Assembly: GCF_004366815.1 (NCBI RefSeq)
Contig: NZ_SORI01000013.1
Coordinates: 1 to 64,000 of the forward strand
Source of the DNA: Aminivibrio pyruvatiphilus
Lineage (GTDB): Bacteria; Synergistota; Synergistia; Synergistales; Aminobacteriaceae
DNA length: 64,000 nt
Reading direction: 5' to 3'
Numbering within the stretch: the first letter of the stretch is position 1; each line of letters begins with the position of its first letter. This document shows positions 35,821 to 44,352 of this stretch, piece by piece. The notes beneath the pieces were generated by a model. That model had not been told where the DNA came from and did not search any database. It was given only the letters and a program-made list of their open reading frames with translations. The position numbers were made by a program, and so were the translations under genes.

Positions 35821-36855
35821 TCAATTCGCCGATTCCCTCCTTCGAAGCTGGCCGCAGGCCGCATTGATATCCGTTCCCTTTTCCCGGCGGATCTCGTTTT
35901 CGATCCCGAGCTGGGTGAGGACGGCAGCGAAGGCCTTGATCCTTTCGGGAGTGGACCGCTGGTACACGTCCTTCACAGGGTTGTATGGGATGAGGTTCAC
36001 GTAGACGCCGAGGCCGGACAGGAGGGCCGCCATTTCATAGGCCAGCTCCGTCTCGTCGTTCACCTTCTGGATCATGACGTACTCCAGGGTGATTCTTTCC
36101 CCTGTCTTCTGCTGGTATGTCCTGAGGGCGTTCACCAGGGGGCCCAGGGGATATTTCCTGTTCACGGGCATGATCTTGCTCCGGAGCGCGTCGTTGGGCG
36201 CATGGAGAGAGACCGAAAGACGGACCGGCAGGGGAAATTCCGCCAGGTCGAGAATCCCCGGCACGATACCGGAGGTGGAGATGGTGATATGCCGGGCCCC
36301 CAGATTTCTCATCTTCGGCGAATTCAGGATGGAAATGGCCTTGAAGACCGCCCGGGTGTTCAGGAAGGGCTCTCCCATTCCCATGAAGACCACGTTGCCG
36401 ATATTGGCCCCGAGGCGTTTTTCCATGGCGAGAAGCTGCCCCGTGATCTCCCCCGCGGTGAGGTCCCGGCGGAAGCCGGACTGACCGGTGGCGCAGAAGG
36501 AGCAGTTCAGCGGGCATCCCACCTGGCTGGAAAGGCAGGCCGTGGTGTGGTTTCCGTGGGTGAGGAGCACCGATTCGATCCGCTCCCCGTCGTAGAGCTG
36601 CCAGAGGAATTTCCTGGTGCCGTCCTTTGACGTTTCCTCGGTGACGGGTATGGGAGGGAGGATCATCAGGTCGTACACAAGCTTCTCCCTGAGGTCCTTC
36701 GAAAGGTTGGTCATTTCGTGGACGTTGAAGACTTTTTTGTCGTAAATCCACTGGCATAGCTGGTCCGCCCGATACTTCGGGAGGCCCCACCTTTTTGTGC
36801 TGACATCGATCCATTCTTCATGGGAAAGATCGAGGGCGTGTACCGGTTCGCTCAT
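35821..36855 (-). CDS. rlmN: 23S rRNA (adenine-2503-C2) methyltransferase / tRNA methyltransferase RlmN
   Basis: RlmN is a radical SAM enzyme that methylates A2503 of 23S rRNA and A37 of some tRNAs. The 344-residue protein has the CxxxCxxC cluster motif at C114/C118/C121 and GMGEPFLN near residue 160. The C-terminal NPVKD region should hold the resolving cysteine seen in family members (C332 in ACGQLRRR fits). AGGAGG precedes the ATG at 36855. Confidence 0.96.
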   Translation of the reverse strand: MSEPVHALDLSHEEWIDVSTKRWGLPKYRADQLCQWIYDKKVFNVHEMTNLSKDLREKLVYDLMILPPIPVTEETSKDGTRKFLWQLYDGERIESVLLTHGNHTTACLSSQVGCPLNCSFCATGQSGFRRDLTAGEITGQLLAMEKRLGANIGNVVFMGMGEPFLNTRAVFKAISILNSPKMRNLGARHITISTSGIVPGILDLAEFPLPVRLSVSLHAPNDALRSKIMPVNRKYPLGPLVNALRTYQQKTGERITLEYVMIQKVNDETELAYEMAALLSGLGVYVNLIPYNPVKDVYQRSTPERIKAFAAVLTQLGIENEIRREKGTDINAACGQLRRRESAN

Positions 36856-36942
36856 TGTGTGCCTCCTGGTGGCATTTCGGGAAAAATTCCCCTTGAAATA
36901 ACAATATATGATGTCATGAAATCCGGGCGTGTGTCAATGGTA

Positions 36943-36959
36943 AAAGAGCGGTGAGCTCT
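36943..36959 (-). terminator. Weak terminator after the GGDEF/HD-GYP gene
   Basis: On the minus strand AGAGC-TCACC-GCTCT is followed by a short TTTT run directly after the stop codon. With only five pairs it is a weak candidate. Confidence 0.35.
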
Positions 36960-39070
36960 CAGGAGATGATTTTTTCCCCTTCGTGGAAGTCAAGGATAAA
37001 CCGGGCGAATTCTTCAGCCCAGTACGGGTCGAACTGAATTCCCCCACACCGGCGGAGTTCCGCCGCCGCCGCCGCGGGAGATCTCGGATCCCTGTACGCC
37101 TTGTCTCCGGTCATGGCTTCATAGGCGTCCACCACGGCCATGATCCTGGCCCCTTCCGGAAGGGCGTCTCCGCCTTCGCCTTCCGGGTATCCCGACCCGT
37201 TCCACCAGCGGTGGTGCAGCAGAATATCCTCCCGCAGGTCCGCAATGTCCGGGAAGAGCGAAACGAGGTACGCTCCTCTTTCGGGGTGACGCTTCACGAC
37301 CTCGTATTCCTCTTCCGTGAGGGGGCCCGGTTTGTCGAAGATCTCCCTGGGAATCTCGGTAAAGCCAAGATCATGGTTCCGGGCCAGCTTCACAAGATAC
37401 TCCCTTTTTTCGGGAGAGAATTCACTGCGTGACGCGGCAAAAATCTCCATGAGAGCGGCGCATGCGGCCATGTGCCTGTCCCTGGAATCCTTCCTGACGA
37501 GGGCAATCCTCTCGGAGAGGTAATCCAGGACGTCCTTCCTGGAAGAAGACCTGTGGGTCTGCTTGAAGACGTACATCCGCTTGTCCGCTTCCTGGACAAG
37601 CGTTTCAACCGAAGATTCGTCCCTCGTCCCCGAGGCTATGCCCCAGGCGATGTTGAGAGGGAGGGCTTCGTCGTTCGCCCGGTACTCCCTGATGTTCGAA
37701 GCCAGCTTCTCCGGAAAGCGCCTTCCGGCTTCTCCGTTTTCGTCTTCGGGCAGAAGGGCTGCGAATTCGTCCCCGCCGATACGGGCGACAATGTCGCTCT
37801 TCCTGGCGCTTTTCCGCAGAACCTCCGCCGCGGCCCTGAGGAGGCCGTCCCCCGCCTTGTGCCCCAGGGTGTCGTTCACCAGTTTGAGCCCGTTCACGTC
37901 GCACATCACCACCGTGACGGGGTCGAACCGCCCTGTTCCGAGGCGGGCAAGGGTGTCCTCGAAATAGGACCTGTTGTAGAGCCCGGTCAGTTCGTCGTGG
38001 AAGGATCTGAATTCCAGTTCTTCCGTCTTGTTCTTCAGTGAATTTGCCATGAGATTGTAAGCACGTCCCAGTTTATTCATCTCGAGGGGGGCTTTCTCGA
38101 GCGCCTGGGGATCGAGGGGGGCGTACTTCCCGTCCCCGGTCCGTTCCACCGCGTCGAGAAGAAGGGTGAGCGATGAGTTCACCTTCCGGTACAGCGTGCC
38201 GGAAATGAGGAGGGAGGCTGCCAGGAGGAGGAGTGATGTTCCTCCGAAATAGGCCAGCCCGGCAAGGTAGGGGGCAAGAAATTCCCGGAATTCCATGCGG
38301 ACTGCCAGCGTCAGTCCGTATTCAGGGAGGCCGGCACTTTTCGCGAGCCACCGTTTCCCGTCACTTCCCCGGTACAGGGCAAGTTTCCCTTTCGGCACCT
38401 TCAGCCTTGAGGCCTCCTCCCGGGATATGCCGTAGTTTTCAAGCAGGGAGTCATCGCCGGAGGGATCGAAAAGCATGAAACTGCCGGTGCTTCGGAAAGG
38501 GGTGGTTATGAGAGCGGAAAGAAGAGTGTCGAGGGAGATCGATCCGAACACCAGACCCTGAAAACCGTCGTCTCCCGTAAGAGGAACGGAAATGACGACC
38601 ACCGATCGGCCGGAGCTTCGGCTGGTAATTATTCCCGTGATATGTTCCCGTCCTTCCTTCGCGGCGATAAAGTAGGGCCTGTCGGCTACGGAAATTCCTG
38701 TATTGCCCGGTACTTCCCTGTCGCTGTGAACCAGTGGGTAACCTGCAGTATTCACGTAAACAAGGGATGTGAAGTTGGCATTCGACCTGGCGAAAGAGGA
38801 GAAGTCACTGTGCATCCCGGGAAGATCCCGGGCGCTCACGGATGAGAGACGGGAAATCGAGCGGACGGCGTTTTTGTGGAAGACGAACCATTTGCGGATG
38901 AAATCGGCCTGCATGCCGAGGGCCTGTTCCATGTCCCGGGCCGTATTGAGCCAGGACTCCCGGAAATTGAGTATCCCTATGAGGATGGGGAAAAGGACCA
39001 TGGCGGCAGCCAGAAGTACCGAAAAGAACCCGAGCATTCCCCTGACGCTCCTGAAGTTGACGGAAAGCAT
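36959..39070 (-). CDS. Membrane sensor with GGDEF and HD-GYP domains
   Basis: This 703-residue protein has a transmembrane segment at about 13-33, a periplasmic dCache-like sensor (about 35-270), a second membrane segment (about 272-292), a linker resembling HAMP, a GGDEF domain (about 350-520) and a C-terminal HD-GYP domain (about 535-700). GGDEF is intact and preceded at the proper distance by an RxxD inhibitory site (RKSD). The HD-GYP part keeps an HD pair in NHDLGF, a histidine pair in LLHHRW and GYP in NGSGYP. It could both make and degrade c-di-GMP in response to an extracellular ligand; which activity dominates cannot be told. Confidence 0.9.
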   Translation of the reverse strand: MLSVNFRSVRGMLGFFSVLLAAAMVLFPILIGILNFRESWLNTARDMEQALGMQADFIRKWFVFHKNAVRSISRLSSVSARDLPGMHSDFSSFARSNANFTSLVYVNTAGYPLVHSDREVPGNTGISVADRPYFIAAKEGREHITGIITSRSSGRSVVVISVPLTGDDGFQGLVFGSISLDTLLSALITTPFRSTGSFMLFDPSGDDSLLENYGISREEASRLKVPKGKLALYRGSDGKRWLAKSAGLPEYGLTLAVRMEFREFLAPYLAGLAYFGGTSLLLLAASLLISGTLYRKVNSSLTLLLDAVERTGDGKYAPLDPQALEKAPLEMNKLGRAYNLMANSLKNKTEELEFRSFHDELTGLYNRSYFEDTLARLGTGRFDPVTVVMCDVNGLKLVNDTLGHKAGDGLLRAAAEVLRKSARKSDIVARIGGDEFAALLPEDENGEAGRRFPEKLASNIREYRANDEALPLNIAWGIASGTRDESSVETLVQEADKRMYVFKQTHRSSSRKDVLDYLSERIALVRKDSRDRHMAACAALMEIFAASRSEFSPEKREYLVKLARNHDLGFTEIPREIFDKPGPLTEEEYEVVKRHPERGAYLVSLFPDIADLREDILLHHRWWNGSGYPEGEGGDALPEGARIMAVVDAYEAMTGDKAYRDPRSPAAAAAELRRCGGIQFDPYWAEEFARFILDFHEGEKIIS

Positions 39071-39161
39071 GGAAACCTCCTTATTGGCGGTGGAGCTTCT
39101 TGTTGAATAGTACCATAGAATACAGCATTTCCGGTTATGCCGATAAGAATGATAAGAAATA

Positions 39162-39189
39162 TAGACATTAAACTGTAAAAGGGTACACT
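39162..39189 (+). promoter_or_regulatory. Promoter of the secreted-protein/permease operon
   Basis: TAGACA (39162-39167) and TACACT (39184-39189) are 16 bases apart, 51 bases before the start codon at 39241. The rest of the 39071-39240 divergent gap is AT-rich with no other clear signal. Confidence 0.4.
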
Positions 39190-39240
39190 CTATTCAGTAT
39201 CTAAAGATGAATCTATCCGTTGACAGAAGGAGGAATCGAA

Positions 39241-39792
39241 ATGAAAAGAATGATTATTGCACTTACGGCGCTCCTGGTGCTCGCCGCGGCGGGGGCCGCC
39301 TTCGCGGCCGACGTGGTGCTCACTTCCGTGGGGCAGAGCCCCGACGTCATGATGGTGAGGGTGGTTCTCCGGAAAATGAAAATCGATGCCGACAGCGAGC
39401 CTCTGCTCAAGGCCGACGCCCTTGCGGGCCGGAAGGTCCTGGTTGCGGTGGTTGGAGGCAGCTCCAAGGGGCTCGGTGCCGCCGGAATCAACAAGGACCA
39501 GGAGGTGGAGCGGGTGAGCTCCCTTCTGAAAGCGGCAAAAGACCAGGGAGTGAAGGTTCTCGTCATGCATATCGGCGGGGAAGGCCGCAGAGGCACCCTG
39601 TCCGATGCCTTCATCGAGGCGGCGGCGCCCTGGGGAGACAGGATCATCGTCGTGGACGGAGGCAACAGCGACGGAATCTTCGACAAGCTGACGGAGGGGA
39701 AGAACGTGAAAATCCTCACGGCCCCCAACGTGAACGGAACGGACGCTCCTCTCAGGGAAACTCTTTCGGAGTGGGGAATCTCCGCCAGGTAG
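39241..39792 (+). CDS. Secreted protein of unknown function next to a TRAP-like permease (DUF6305-like)
   Basis: This 183-residue protein has a clear signal peptide (about 1-22, ending AAFA). The mature part alternates hydrophobic strands with Gly-rich turns (VAVVGGSSKGLGAAG near 70, VMHIGGEGRRGTLSD near 105, VVDGGNSDG near 135), which looks like a small Rossmann-like periplasmic domain. It may belong to the DUF6305 family, but I could not check this. AAGGAGG precedes the ATG. It directly precedes a TRAP-like large permease gene that has no DctP next to it, so it may be the substrate-binding or accessory component (inference). Confidence 0.75.
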   Translation: MKRMIIALTALLVLAAAGAAFAADVVLTSVGQSPDVMMVRVVLRKMKIDADSEPLLKADALAGRKVLVAVVGGSSKGLGAAGINKDQEVERVSSLLKAAKDQGVKVLVMHIGGEGRRGTLSDAFIEAAAPWGDRIIVVDGGNSDGIFDKLTEGKNVKILTAPNVNGTDAPLRETLSEWGISAR

Positions 39793-39810
39793 GCGGACGG
39801 TAATCCCGCC

Positions 39811-41100
39811 ATGGACTGGTTCTTTCCTGAAGGATTGTATACGCTGGCGATGGTGGGGAGCTTTGTCTTCGGGGCGTTTGCCCTGAAGCTCCCCATTGCC
39901 GTCGCCCTGGCAGCAGCCGCGGTCGTGGGAGCCCTCGCCGCAGGGGAAGGATTCCCCGTCCGGCATTTTGTCGAGGGAACCTTCGGATATCTCGATACCA
40001 TCCTCATCATTGCCACGGCCATGATTTTTATGAAGTCCGTCCAGAAGACGGGGCTCCTTGAGAGCCTGGCCGCCCGGGTCATCCGCACGTTCAGAACAAA
40101 GCCCCTCCTTCTCAGCCTCGGACTTATGTTCATCATCATGGTTCCCGGCATGATCACCGGGTCTTCAACCGCCGCCGTCCTCACCACGGGGGCCCTGGTC
40201 GCTCCGGTCCTGATCAAGTTAGGCGTTCCAGCCGTAAAGACTGCGGCGGCCATCGCCATGGGAGCCATCTACGGCATGATCGCCCCTCCGGTGAACATTC
40301 CCGCCATGATCATCGGCGGCGGCATCGACATGCCCTACGTGGGCTTCGCCCTGCCTCTTCTTGTCTGTACCGTTCCGCTGGCGATCTTTTCCGCCCTTGT
40401 CCTTGTCTACCCCCACCTGAAAAAAGGTGCCGGGGATGAAAACGCCCTCGAGGAAGAACTGCAGCGGATGGAGGCAATTCCCCTCACCGTCAGGCTTGTC
40501 TTTCCGGTGATTCTTCTCGCCGTCCTTATGACGGGCGAGCAGTTTCTTCCCGGGATCTGGCCGCCCCTCGGCATGCCCGTGAATTTCCTTCTCGCCGCCC
40601 TTTCCGCTCTTTTCACCGGCAGACGGCTGAATTTTATCGAAGCCTCCCGGGAAGCCGTTAACGACGCCATCCCTGTGCTCGGAATCCTGATGGGGGTGGG
40701 CATGTTCATCCAGATAATGACCCTCACCGGTGTCCAGGGATTCATCGTGGTATCCGTCCTCGCTCTGCCGGCATGGCTCATGTACCTCGGCATGGCCACT
40801 TCGATTCCCCTTTTCGGAGCAGTGTCGGCCTTCGGTGCGGCTTCGGTCCTGGGGGTTCCCTTTCTCCTCGCTCTTCTCGGACAGAATGAAATCATGGTCG
40901 GCTCGGCGCTCAGCCTTCTTGCGGGCCTCGGCGACCTCATGCCTCCCACGGCCCTGGCGGGTATTTTCGCCGCACAGGTCGTCGGCGAGGAAAACTATTT
41001 CAGGGTGCTGAAGTTCTGCATCGTGCCGGCGGTGGTTACCGCCGGGTGGGCCGTCGTGGTGATCCTCAACGCGAACACCGTGATGGGCTACCTGCCATAG
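39811..41100 (+). CDS. TRAP/C4-dicarboxylate-type large permease
   Basis: This 429-residue, roughly 12-helix protein resembles DctM and related IT-superfamily permeases. Notable loops are MITGSSTAAVLTTGALVAP near residue 112, MIAPPVNIPAMIIGGG near 153 and DLMPPTALAGIFAAQ near 370, the two symmetric re-entrant sites. No DctP or DctQ gene accompanies it. Instead it is flanked by the small secreted protein and a 47-residue two-helix protein. The cargo is unknown; the downstream M14 enzyme and gamma-glutamyltransferase suggest amino acids or acyl-amino acids. Confidence 0.82.
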   Translation: MDWFFPEGLYTLAMVGSFVFGAFALKLPIAVALAAAAVVGALAAGEGFPVRHFVEGTFGYLDTILIIATAMIFMKSVQKTGLLESLAARVIRTFRTKPLLLSLGLMFIIMVPGMITGSSTAAVLTTGALVAPVLIKLGVPAVKTAAAIAMGAIYGMIAPPVNIPAMIIGGGIDMPYVGFALPLLVCTVPLAIFSALVLVYPHLKKGAGDENALEEELQRMEAIPLTVRLVFPVILLAVLMTGEQFLPGIWPPLGMPVNFLLAALSALFTGRRLNFIEASREAVNDAIPVLGILMGVGMFIQIMTLTGVQGFIVVSVLALPAWLMYLGMATSIPLFGAVSAFGAASVLGVPFLLALLGQNEIMVGSALSLLAGLGDLMPPTALAGIFAAQVVGEENYFRVLKFCIVPAVVTAGWAVVVILNANTVMGYLP

Positions 41101-41112
41101 GAGGAAACGGAC

Positions 41113-41256
41113 ATGACATACGTTTACAGGGCAATCGTCCTCTTCATTCTTCTTCTGGTAGTGATCTGCCAGTTTCGGGAGAAGGACTTCTGGAAACAGG
41201 CCACGGCGGCGCTCGTGGTCATTCCGCTGGTCCTTCGCCTGCTGATGATCAAGTAG
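41113..41256 (+). CDS. Small two-helix membrane protein, 47 residues
   Basis: This short gene begins ATGACATACG after AGGAGGAAACG, a strong ribosome binding site 12 bases past the permease stop, and ends 13 bases before the next gene. The product has two hydrophobic stretches (about 6-18 and 30-46) split by a charged turn, QFREKDFWKQ. Position suggests a small accessory subunit of the permease, perhaps replacing a DctQ. I do not recognise a family. Confidence 0.65.
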   Translation: MTYVYRAIVLFILLLVVICQFREKDFWKQATAALVVIPLVLRLLMIK

Positions 41257-41269
41257 GGAGGGAAGGAAG

Positions 41270-42403
41270 ATGAAGCTGAAAGGAACACCCTTCACCGCAT
41301 TGCTCCTTCTCGCCCTGGCCCTCGGCCTCTCGGCCCTTGCCGCGGTGCAGTTCCGGGCCATGTGGGCCGATGATCTCTTCGTCCCCGCCCCGGGCTTCGA
41401 GAAGCATCTGCTTTCTGAATGGTTCGGAGGGATCAAGGACACCCCGGCTGATACTCCTGTCTACATCCAGGAAGGAGCGGAATCCGGCGGGACCGTGCTG
41501 ATCCTCGGAGGTACCCATCCCACGGAGCCGGCGTCCATGATGACGGCAACCCTGTTCCTCGAACGGGCAAAGGTCACGAAGGGGCGCCTGATCGTCATTC
41601 CCCAGGCGAACATCATGGGCTTCACCCACAACTCCCCCCAGGAAGCCCATCCCCGGAGCATCTCCTTCACCGCCGCAGACGGGAGCACACGGACGTTCCG
41701 CTTCGGATCCCGCCTGACCAACACCGTCCACGAATGGCCCTCCCCCGACATCTACATTCACCCTGCCTCGGGGCAGAAGCTGCCCGGCAAGGAGCGGGGC
41801 AACCTCAACAGGTGCTACCCCGGCGTTCCCGACGGATCGCTCACGGAACGCCTCGCCTATGCTCTCACGGAGCTTGTCCGAAAGGAAAAGGCCGATCTTT
41901 CCTTCGACCTTCACGAGGCTTCCCCTGAATACCCGGTGGTGAACGCCATCGTGGCCCATGAACGGAGCATGGAGCTTGCCGCCATGGCCGCCATGGATCT
42001 GGAAGGAAAGGGGATTCCCATCCGCCTGGAGCCTTCGCCGAAGAACCTGCGGGGGCTGACCCACCGGGAGTGGGGCAACTACACCGAGACTATGCCGATC
42101 CTCATGGAAACCGGAAATCCCGTCCAGGGAAGACTCCGGGGAAGGACGGACGAACGGCTCGCCCTCACCGGTATCGACAAGGCCTACGTCAAGGCCTTCG
42201 CCCTCGGGAGGCTTTACATCCCCTACGACGGAAAACAGACCATGGAATACAGGGTGGGACGGCATGCCGAATCCATCCTCGCCTTTCTCGACAACCTCGA
42301 CATCCTTTTCGAGGAGAGAGCGGTGTTTGTCGAGGGAATTCCCAGCCTCGCCGATCTCGAAGAAAAGGGTGTGGGATTTTTCCTGACCCCTGCAAAACAA
42401 TAA
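41270..42403 (+). CDS. Membrane-anchored zinc M14-type carboxypeptidase/deacylase (succinylglutamate desuccinylase-aspartoacylase superfamily)
   Basis: This 377-residue protein has an N-terminal hydrophobic helix (about 8-26) that anchors or exports it. Zinc-site features follow: the HPTE motif in GGTHPTEPASM (near residue 80), equivalent to the HxxE of M14 enzymes, the DLHEAS segment (near 220) with the second histidine, and LMETGNP near 279 with a likely catalytic Glu. NLNRCYPG near 180 resembles the substrate-carboxylate loop. Family enzymes remove acyl or amino-acid groups from amino acids. Between a permease and a gamma-glutamyltransferase it is likely to process substrates outside the cytosol. 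GGGAGGGAAG precedes the ATG. Confidence 0.8.
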   Translation: MKLKGTPFTALLLLALALGLSALAAVQFRAMWADDLFVPAPGFEKHLLSEWFGGIKDTPADTPVYIQEGAESGGTVLILGGTHPTEPASMMTATLFLERAKVTKGRLIVIPQANIMGFTHNSPQEAHPRSISFTAADGSTRTFRFGSRLTNTVHEWPSPDIYIHPASGQKLPGKERGNLNRCYPGVPDGSLTERLAYALTELVRKEKADLSFDLHEASPEYPVVNAIVAHERSMELAAMAAMDLEGKGIPIRLEPSPKNLRGLTHREWGNYTETMPILMETGNPVQGRLRGRTDERLALTGIDKAYVKAFALGRLYIPYDGKQTMEYRVGRHAESILAFLDNLDILFEERAVFVEGIPSLADLEEKGVGFFLTPAKQ

Positions 42404-42519
42404 AGATATTTCCTGTACAATAGAAGGCGGGGTGATTCCCGGAGGAGTCACTGAACGGGCAGCGGCAGGCTTATCCTTGCGGAGAACCATGAACACACAT
42501 TACTAGGGAGGTGTTTACA

Positions 42520-44235
42520 GTGAGAAAAAGTATCATGGCACTGGTTGTTCTTGCTCTTGTTCTGGCGGCGGGTTCCGCCTTCGCGGCGGACGTGAAGGAG
42601 GTTTACTCCAAAAACGGCATGGTGTCCTCGGCCCACGAACTTGCGTCAAAGGCCGGCGTGGAGATTCTGCAGAAGGGCGGCAACGCCATTGATGCGGCCA
42701 TCGCCACCATGCTCGCCCTCAACGTGGTGGAGCCCAACGCATCCGGCATCGGCGGCGGCGGATTCTCCACCATCCGGTTCGCCAAGACCGGCGAGGTGGT
42801 GGAGCTCGACTACCGTGAAGTGGCTCCCCTGTCCGCCACGAAGGACATGTACGCTTCCGAGGCTTCCAAGAAAGCCAAGGAATCGGTCCTCGGCGGCAAG
42901 TCGGTGGGCGTCCCCGGTATCGTGAAGGGGATCTTCACCGCCCTTGACAAGTACGGCACCATGTCCTTCGCCGAAGTGGCCGCTCCCGCAATACGGCTGG
43001 CAGAGGAAGGCTTCGAGGTTCATCCCATGCAGACCCAGATCATCACCGATGAGTTCGAGAAGCTGAGCAAGTACAGCCCCGACAGCGCCTTCCTTCCCGG
43101 CGGCCTTCCCGCTGAGACCGGCTCCGTCCTGAAGCAGCCCGAACTTGCCAAGGCCTTCAGACTTCTGGCAAGCGACGGGCCCGACGCCTTCTACAACGGC
43201 CCTATCGGTGAAGCCCTTGTGGCGGCTGTCAACAACAGCGGCGGAAAGATGAGCATGGAGGATCTCAAGGGGTACAAAATGATCGTCCAGAAACCCGTCC
43301 ACGGAACCTACCGGGGCTACTCCATCTATTCCACTCCCCCGGCATCCAGCGGCGGTACCCATATCGTCCAGCTTCTCAACATCATGGAGAACTTTCCCGT
43401 GAAGTCCCTGAAGCACAATTCTCCCGACTACCTCCATCATCTCGCCGAGGCCATGAAGATGGTCTTCGCCGACCGGCAGAAGTACATGGCCGACACGGCC
43501 TTCGTCAATGTTCCCCTTGCGGGGCTGGCGAGCAAGGAATACGCGAAGGAACTGGCGGGAAAAATCCGCCGCTATGACGTCATGAAGGATGTTCCCGCAG
43601 GCGACCCCTGGCCCTACAATGATGCCGGGAAGAAGGCCTATCTCGGCGGCGGCGGAAACCAGCACATTTCCACCAGCTCCTTCTCCGTCGTGGATGCGGA
43701 GGGCAACATCGTCGCTTCCACCAACACGGTGAACTACTTCTTCGGGTCCGGAGTGATCGTCCCCGAGTTCGGCTTCGTTCTGAACAACGAAATGGACGAC
43801 TTTTCCCAGGATCCCAACAGCGTCAACGCTCCCGAACCCGGGAAGAGACCCCTTTCCTCCATGTCGCCCACCATCGTTCTCGATCCCGAAGGACGTCCCT
43901 TCATGACCATCGGGGCGGCCGGAGCCATGCGCATCATCACCGCCGTGAGCCAGATCGTCATGAACGTGGTTGACTTCGGCATGTCCATGGACCAGGCCAT
44001 CGAACAGCCCCGCATCTTCAATCCCGCCGGGGGCGGCAAGGCCGGCAAGCTCCTTATCGAGGAAGGCATCGACCCCTCCACAGCCGACTACCTGAAGCTC
44101 AGGGGGCATGATCTCGAAATCAGGCCCTTCGGCGGATACTTCGGCACGGCCCAGGGCATTCTCTTCGACCACACGAAAAACAGGATGAACGGCGGAGCCG
44201 ACAGCAGGCGCCTCGGCGTTCCCGTGGGCTACTAG
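42520..44235 (+). CDS. ggt: Secreted gamma-glutamyltransferase / glutathione hydrolase
   Basis: This 571-residue Ntn-hydrolase precursor has a signal peptide (about 1-22, ending AFA). The expected autocleavage and nucleophile threonine is T385 in the segment S-T-S-S-F-S-V-V-D, where E. coli GGT has T-T-H-Y-S-V-V-D. It also has the conserved GKSVGVPG near 131, NNEMDDFS near 422 and the oxyanion segment PLSSMSP near 446. GGT splits gamma-glutamyl bonds in glutathione or poly-gamma-glutamate; CapD of Bacillus anthracis is a relative. The GTG at 42520 is chosen over one nine bases earlier because GGGAGGTG is then correctly spaced and the product opens with a normal signal peptide. A poly-gamma-glutamate module is encoded next. 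Confidence 0.92.
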   Translation: MRKSIMALVVLALVLAAGSAFAADVKEVYSKNGMVSSAHELASKAGVEILQKGGNAIDAAIATMLALNVVEPNASGIGGGGFSTIRFAKTGEVVELDYREVAPLSATKDMYASEASKKAKESVLGGKSVGVPGIVKGIFTALDKYGTMSFAEVAAPAIRLAEEGFEVHPMQTQIITDEFEKLSKYSPDSAFLPGGLPAETGSVLKQPELAKAFRLLASDGPDAFYNGPIGEALVAAVNNSGGKMSMEDLKGYKMIVQKPVHGTYRGYSIYSTPPASSGGTHIVQLLNIMENFPVKSLKHNSPDYLHHLAEAMKMVFADRQKYMADTAFVNVPLAGLASKEYAKELAGKIRRYDVMKDVPAGDPWPYNDAGKKAYLGGGGNQHISTSSFSVVDAEGNIVASTNTVNYFFGSGVIVPEFGFVLNNEMDDFSQDPNSVNAPEPGKRPLSSMSPTIVLDPEGRPFMTIGAAGAMRIITAVSQIVMNVVDFGMSMDQAIEQPRIFNPAGGGKAGKLLIEEGIDPSTADYLKLRGHDLEIRPFGGYFGTAQGILFDHTKNRMNGGADSRRLGVPVGY

Positions 44236-44271
44236 GTCCGGCGCGAAAATCCGGAACCGGAACGGAACTGT

Positions 44272-44313
44272 GAGAGGCGGGACCGCGGAAGCGGTCCCGC
44301 CTCTCCTCTTTTT
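44272..44313 (+). terminator. Intrinsic terminator after ggt
   Basis: A perfect 15-bp stem (44272-44286 with 44291-44305) with a GGAA tetraloop is followed by CTCTTTTT. It separates ggt from the deoC operon. Confidence 0.93.
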
Positions 44314-44321
44314 GAAAGCTC

Positions 44322-44330
44322 TGGTACAAT
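44322..44330 (+). promoter_or_regulatory. Extended -10 promoter of the deoC-pgs operon
   Basis: TGGTACAAT is an extended -10 element immediately after the ggt terminator and 22 bases before the deoC start. Confidence 0.45.
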
Positions 44331-44352
44331 GGGCGGCGGAGGAGGGGGTTCC

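Noticed and set aside
34540-36630. 696-codon plus-strand open frame opposite feoB, feoA and rlmN
   Set aside because: It spans three well-supported minus-strand genes and shows only biased composition.
36903-36937. Promoter for rlmN with TTGACA and TATATT on the minus strand
   Set aside because: The spacer would be 23 bases, too long for a standard promoter.
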